A stretch of DNA of 64,000 nucleotides. It comes from Caprimulgus europaeus (taxonomy: Eukaryota; Chordata; Aves; Caprimulgiformes; Caprimulgidae). Below, in pieces: positions 58,911 through 64,000 of the stretch (positions are counted from its first letter, which is position 1; each line of letters opens with the position of its first letter). Made by a program: the position numbers and the translations under genes. The stretch is taken from positions 124,745,023 to 124,809,022 of the forward strand of contig OU015523.1 of assembly GCA_907165065.1 (NCBI GenBank), in the 5' to 3' direction. The notes below the pieces were generated by a model, which saw nothing but the letters and a program-made list of their open reading frames with translations, was not told where the DNA came from and did no database searches.

Positions 58911-60996
58911 CTAAGAAGAAGAACATCTTGATAACAGGCAGGTCTAGCCTTGCAACTACCCTTTTGCCTCAGATCATCTCATTTAACTGTGAGCAATTGC
59001 TTGTAACCTGTATTTAGATCAAGGTTTACAAGTTCCCACTCAGATTGGTTTAATTCAAGTCAGGACAAATCATTATAAGTAGCCTGCTCACCTGATGCTA
59101 GGGTGCTATGCACTGCAATTCCCAAAGGAAGGAGGGTGGGATAGGATGGGAGAAATGCATTTGGGATTTTTGGTAAGGTAAAATCAGTTTCACCAAATGA
59201 CATTTTAAAAATAGGCACAAAACTTGGCATATTGGAGCCATATATTTCATTTGCTCATTAAAAAGCAGGACTGAAATTTGTTTAGAAATTGAAAAGAGTC
59301 AGGGTTTAAGACTACATATTCCCAAAACACTGCATGACTTTAGTTTCTCTACTTGTTCCCCACTGGTAAAAAGTAATTGCTTCACAGGTGGTGCTCCACA
59401 TCCCAAACAATCAATGCCATTAGCTTGAAAGTACCTTAATCCAAGAATTAAGTGCAATATACTATTGCCCACCCTAAGAGATTAAGGGATACCCCAAACT
59501 TTCATTTGAAAAACAAGTAAAAAACCTGAACCACTCCAAAAAATTCAGCCTATTGTCTCATCTAGTCATCATCCATGTTCTCCTGTGGGTGCAAGGACAC
59601 AAAGTGAAATCCTCTCAATGCCAAAACTGACTGAAATGGTCAAGGCCACCTTCACAAATGTGTACAGAGTAAAACCAACTCTGGAGCCTTTACCAGCAAT
59701 GTCAAACAGAGCCTTAAGTGAGATGAGCAGGGCTTAGAGAAGAGTGAGAAAGGCAGGGTCACTCTTCTGTGGAGCTGGCAGAGGGACAGAGCTGTGACAG
59801 CAAAGGGAAAAAATCAGTGCAGGGCCAGAGGGGAAGGATCAGCACCTTGCACCACGCAGCAGGCACCGTGACTAATTTAAATGGCTTTAAAGGAATCCTT
59901 TCCAAGTCCCAAGTGAGAAACGTTGCCATGCAAGTCCTCAAAATGTGGGGGAGAGCTAAGAATGTGGGGGGGAAGAAACTCCTCATCTGACCTATTGCTT
60001 AATAATAACAATGATGGTGTGGGATGAGGGGACAGAGTGGCTGCTTGGCTTCTCCTGCCTGCTCCTCTGGCTGTAGCACCGCGTTCATCCCGTCGTCGTA
60101 AGGCTGGATCTGTAGCTGTCCCAACTGATTAGGTCAGTGTGAAGAGTTATGAGTGTGCCAGGCATGCAGCCAACTGACCTTCATAGGTTAAGAAGGGCTC
60201 AAGTGAAACAGTGGTTGGCTGCCAAAGTGAAATCATAAATTACATTCTTCAAACAAAGACTCGGCCTCCTAACTACTGCAGTAAGCGAAGCACAGAAATG
60301 CAAACACGAGTGGGAGAACATGACTCGGTATTTCACCTTGCTCCAAAAAAGAGTTGGGTCTGGCAGCTGTGGAAAGAAAAAAAAAACACCAAACAGATCT
60401 CCTCTGAGGTGCTAACTGCTGGGGTTGCAGCTGAGGAGCTGCAGGGAATTCAAAATTCTCAATATTTATCATAGTCTCACAGCAACTGGGGGCTGAAGGA
60501 GCTCATATACTGCACAGCACCAAACCTGCTTTGCAGACTACTCAGGCTGGTCACATCCATTTGGAAATGCTTTTTTAAGAGAGTTGAGGTGAAGAGGGCT
60601 GAAAAGGAGCCTGGTGAAAAACTGCCACCTCAAGCAGAGGCTGCTGAAGGTTTGGTTTTTACAGTGTGTCAACTCCACTGTGCTTCCTTGGGGGAAATCT
60701 GGGCTTTTCTTCAGCCTCCTTCAAATGAGTTTCCCCCAGTTTTTGGCAGGGAGAAGGCACCTTCTCCCCACGTCAGAGTGTTTCAGATTATCATCAAGCT
60801 GCATCTCTATTACTTTATTATCCTCTTCCCAGCCAACACAGCCCTCTGACATGTGATAACTCCTGAGTCAACCTCTAGCTGCTGCCCACAGTTTACTCAA
60901 CAGCAACAGCTGCATGAAATAGATACAAGTTGGGCAGTTGGATGGACCAAAGATGTAAATCCTGGCTTTGTTCAGTTTGCTCTGACCCTGCCTGGA

Positions 60997-61080
60997 AAAA
61001 CAAAAAAAAAAAAAAAAAAAACAAACAAAAAAACCCCCCAAAAAACAAAAAAACCCCACAACCCCCCCAGAAAAAACCCA
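60997..61080. repeat. A/C-rich low-complexity tract
   Basis: A run of about 20 A followed by CAAACAAAAAAACCCCCC-type mixtures, in a POLD3 intron. Confidence 0.9.
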
Positions 61081-62000
61081 AACTGTGAGAAGCTTTAATG
61101 CTTCTGCTGCGGTTGTCTGAAACCAATCGAGTTTGTAGGTTACAGTGCCACTGAAATCAGCCTCCAAAGTGGCTGTAAAACACTTGTCAACACTGCAAAA
61201 TGCTGCTTGTGTTGGTATAGCTGAAGCTGCCAAAACCTCCTGTCCTCTGTGGACACGCTTGTGTAGTTTATTCTGGCACTGGAAGCAAAACAACCTGCAG
61301 TGACTAAGGCACCCTCATACTAATATAACTTTTTAATGAAAAAAAATCATTTAAATGGAGAGGATTGTGCCTTATACCCTTTCTCTGTGTTTTCAACTTG
61401 GTACAATGTGCTGACACTTGTGTAAGAGGAGCTTATTTTGGGCTCATTTCAGTATATTAAGAGCAGACTAATATAGAACAACAGAAAAGACTCGCCTCGA
61501 CGTTACAGCGCCCGTAAAACGCTTCGCATAGGTCGTGGGGACCTCGTTTCAAACCCACAAAATGCTGTTAAGTCTGCTTGAAAAAGGGCAGTGGTTTTAC
61601 CAGCAGTCACACAGGTGGAGCCCTGTCTGAATGTCTTTCAATCACAGAAATGGCTGAGGACAAGCATCCCCTTGTATCTTGCAGCTGAACTCAGGAGGAA
61701 AGGTTAAGGACCCCAACTCGAGGCCGTGCCTCCTCGAGCTGCGTGGAGCAGCTGGGGTGAGCATCTCCTGGTTGGCTTGGAGCAGAGGTCAGCAGCAGCT
61801 ATAGACTGTTAGATATCTGCTCTGGTAATTCAGCTTCTCAGATTGTATTTTGCATATTGAAAACTTACCCCTCAATCATCTATGGGTGAGTTATGCAGGT
61901 GGTGGATGAACCATGCCCTGCCTGGCAGCGATTCCCAAATGCTGTGCAGCATGTGGTGCTTTCCTCCCTGCTCCCCCAGGGATGCAGCGTGGAACAATGT

Positions 62001-62042
62001 CACTCCAGGCTCTATTTTATTCACTCCAGGCTCTATTTTATT
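62001..62042. repeat. 21-bp tandem duplication
   Basis: CACTCCAGGCTCTATTTTAT plus T occurs twice without a gap. Confidence 0.94.
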
Positions 62043-62652
62043 CACTGATGCTGTAGATTAAAATTACCCCTGTTCTCTGGAAGTTTTCAACCTTTCCAAG
62101 CATAACTGCTCTCAAAGTCCAGCTGCTATACAATTTTTATTATTTATTTATTTATTTAATTCTTCATTTTAATCTAATTTACATTCCTGTACTTGAATAT
62201 TGAATATAAAATTACCAGTTTGGATTCAGTATGAATATTTCAAAGAATTCAAATCTATCTATCTTTGATCTGGTTGGATTTAGAAGGGCAAGCAGCAGAA
62301 CCAAAGTGCTGAGCACAGATCTCATCAGGGTGGTTTACATAGCTATTGGCTTGAAAAGGAAGAGAGAAACTCTCTCAATTCTCATCTTTCCCTTTTGAAA
62401 GAGGAAAAAAACACTCAGCTAATCTGAGTAATAGACAAATTTGTATATACAACCTATAATTTGCATAAATTTACAATTCTAATACCCAACACAAAGCTGA
62501 TTCTCAACAGAATGGGAAGAACAAAAGAGGACCAGGATGCAGAGACAAGAAAATTCTCCAAAGTCAAACTTTCTGCACACAACTCTACAAGGTTAAATAG
62601 GAATAAACCAAAACCCAACCCTCTCCACAGAAGAGTAGGTTGGTAGCCTTAC

Positions 62653-62749
62653 TCATATTAACCTTATTCTCAATAGCTTTAAACATTAAAAACAAAAAAC
62701 ATATATTTTTTTTTAATATTTAAAGCTATTGAGAATAAGGTTAATATGA
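62653..62749. repeat. Perfect hairpin with 31-bp arms
   Basis: 62653-62683 is the exact reverse complement of 62719-62749; the spacer is 35 bp of A- then T-rich sequence that can extend the stem with a few mismatches. Confidence 0.96.
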
Positions 62750-63171
62750 CAATTTAACCCCCAATCTGACCAGAGGACCAGACCCATGGTTACTAATTGC
62801 AAATCCAGTTAATTCACACTGAAGAACACAAATAAAACAAAGGAGAACAAGTAGAGGGACCTACTGCATGCACTGAGGGCAGGAATCTGGACCACACGTT
62901 GGAATAAATGAAAACACAAGGCACCAGATTCAAAGGCATTCATTATTCAGCACATGCTAATGTAAAAATAGGTATTCAACAAGAGATCAGAGCACTCCAA
63001 TATTCAAATCCAAAGTGGATATGCAGCAAGCAGGAGTTTGCAGTGTTCTCTACAGAAAGTGCTCCTCCATTTCTGACAGTTTTATGGCCCTACTCTTGGT
63101 TTCAGGACATGAAAAGAGTTCTAAAAAAACAGAAATAGGTAAGGAGAGCAGCAGGCTTCAGGCACCTCTCA

Positions 63172-63376
63172 GGGTTTCTTTGCTGAAAGGGTTCTGAGGC
63201 ATTGGAAGGGGTTGCCCAGGGCAGTGGTGGAGTCCCCATCCCTGGAGGGATTGAAGAGTCGTGTAGACACAGTGCTGAGGGACATGGGTCAGTGGGGACT
63301 GGGGAGTGTCGGGTTCATGTTGGACTCAATGAGCTCAAAGGGCTTTTCCAGTCCAGGCAATGCTGGGATTCAGCTT
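63172..63376 (+). mobile_element. CR1 LINE 3' fragment
   Basis: Plus-oriented, with TTTCTTTGCTGAAAGGGTTC and GGAGTCCCCATCCCTGGAGG. It is antisense to POLD3. Confidence 0.88.
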
Positions 63377-63447
63377 GCTGTGTGCTCAGAGAACTGTCAT
63401 GAACACCAAAGGCTGAGGGTCCTCGACTCATGGCAACACATAATTAC

Positions 63448-63778
63448 ATAATGGTGGGATTGGAAGGGAGCTCAGGAGATCATCCAGTCCAACCCCCCTG
63501 CCAAAGCAGGTTCCCTACATAGCTTGCACAGGAAAGTGTCCAGGTGGGTTTGAACATCTCCAGAGATGGAGACTCCACACCCTCTCTGGGCAGCCTGGCC
63601 CAGGGCTCCGGCACCCTCACAGTGAAGAAGTTTTTCCTTCAGTTTGTCTGGAACTTCTGGTGTCCCAGTTTGTGCCCATTGCCCCTTGTCCTGTCACTGG
63701 GCACCACCCAGAAGAGCCCGGCCCCACCCATTTGGCCCCCACCCTTCAGCTATTGACAGACATTGATCAGATCCACAG
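63448..63778 (-). mobile_element. CR1 LINE fragment
   Basis: Minus-oriented copy of the 32046-32450 subfamily, ending at GACAGACATTGATCAGATC. It lies about 70 bp from the tail of the preceding plus-strand copy. Confidence 0.9.
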
Positions 63779-64000
63779 CACAAGGAAGATTGAACCAACA
63801 AACCTTCAGGCTTCAAAGAGCAGCCTCTCCACACAGCCCTACCTCACACCTGAAGTACAGGGCTCATTTCTGCCTGTCCTTGCTAGTGGAGAACTGATGA
63901 GCTGAGAGATTCCAGCCCAGCAAGGAGCAACACTTGACACAGCTAAAGGGGCTGCTTTCAATCTTCCTCTTCAGGGCTAAACACAGTTTGTCAGTAGGCC

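Larger units (their letters stand above)
50261..64000 (-). other. POLD3: POLD3 gene, 3' part (DNA polymerase delta subunit 3)
   Basis: POLD3 encodes the p66/PolD3 accessory subunit of DNA polymerase delta (also found in polymerase zeta complexes). It bridges the polymerase to PCNA and is needed for lagging-strand synthesis and break-induced replication. Three minus-strand exons splice in frame: 58910-58813, 57802-57721 and 52487-52279. Together they encode 128 C-terminal residues: a Pro/Glu-rich linker, a basic KRKRKRVLKSK nuclear-localisation-type stretch, the very conserved VTEKVYESESCTDSE segment, a V-K-K-E SUMO-type site and a terminal PIP box. Upstream exons should lie to the right of 58910; none could be confidently found up to the window edge. 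The tail-to-tail arrangement with CHRDL2 fits vertebrate synteny. Confidence 0.94.
58911..64000 (-). other. POLD3 intronic sequence to the window edge
   Basis: About 5.1 kb with no further POLD3 exon I can identify. It contains a perfect hairpin (62653-62749), a poly-A-rich tract (60997-61080), two small CpG-dense patches (60083-60100, 61495-61552), a duplicated 21-mer (62001-62042) and two CR1 fragments with tails facing each other (63172-63376, 63448-63778). A divergent upstream exon could have been missed. Confidence 0.7.

Noticed and set aside
61495-61560. Possible tRNA gene with a B-box-like GTTTCAAACCC
   Set aside because: No matching A box or cloverleaf could be folded by eye, and the B box deviates at an invariant position.

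Overview
The window is vertebrate nuclear DNA and almost certainly avian. It carries at least 28 recognisable fragments of CR1 LINEs (3' ends with the typical 'GGTTGGACTNGATGATCTTT...CCAACCC...TTCTATGATTCTATG' type of tail, on both strands). Its two genes are convergent neighbours that match the CHRDL2-POLD3 pair known from other amniotes. I cannot name the species. No viral, bacterial or plasmid genes were seen.

Layout. Positions 1-7852 are the 5' flank or intron 1 of CHRDL2 (CR1 fragments and small tandem repeats; no signal-peptide exon could be identified). Positions 7853-27258 hold ten spliced coding exons of chordin-like 2 (CHRDL2, plus strand). They encode 405 residues of the mature secreted protein, with all three ten-cysteine von Willebrand C (VWC) domains intact. 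A 3' UTR of about 0.9 kb ends near an ATTAAA signal at 28149. Positions about 28200-50200 are a gene-free interval bloated by CR1 copies, a 1.7-kb higher-order minisatellite, a (TTC)n tract and a few GC-rich patches. From about 50.2 kb to the right edge lies the 3' part of POLD3 (minus strand), the p66/PolD3 accessory subunit of DNA polymerase delta. Only the last three coding exons could be identified (58910-58813, 57802-57721, 52487-52279), ending in a PCNA-binding PIP box.

The two genes converge tail to tail; nothing suggests joint function. CHRDL2 acts outside the cell as a BMP/TGF-beta-family antagonist; POLD3 acts in nuclear DNA replication and repair.

Most unusual structures: a perfect 53-bp inverted repeat flanking exactly the two exons that encode VWC domain 1; a probable GC-AG intron after CHRDL2 exon 2; a NAGNAG acceptor and an (ATC)8 microsatellite at POLD3 splice sites; a 349-bp purine tract with a single pyrimidine in a POLD3 intron; a perfect 31-bp-arm hairpin in POLD3 intron sequence; and a minisatellite with a 143-bp higher-order period.
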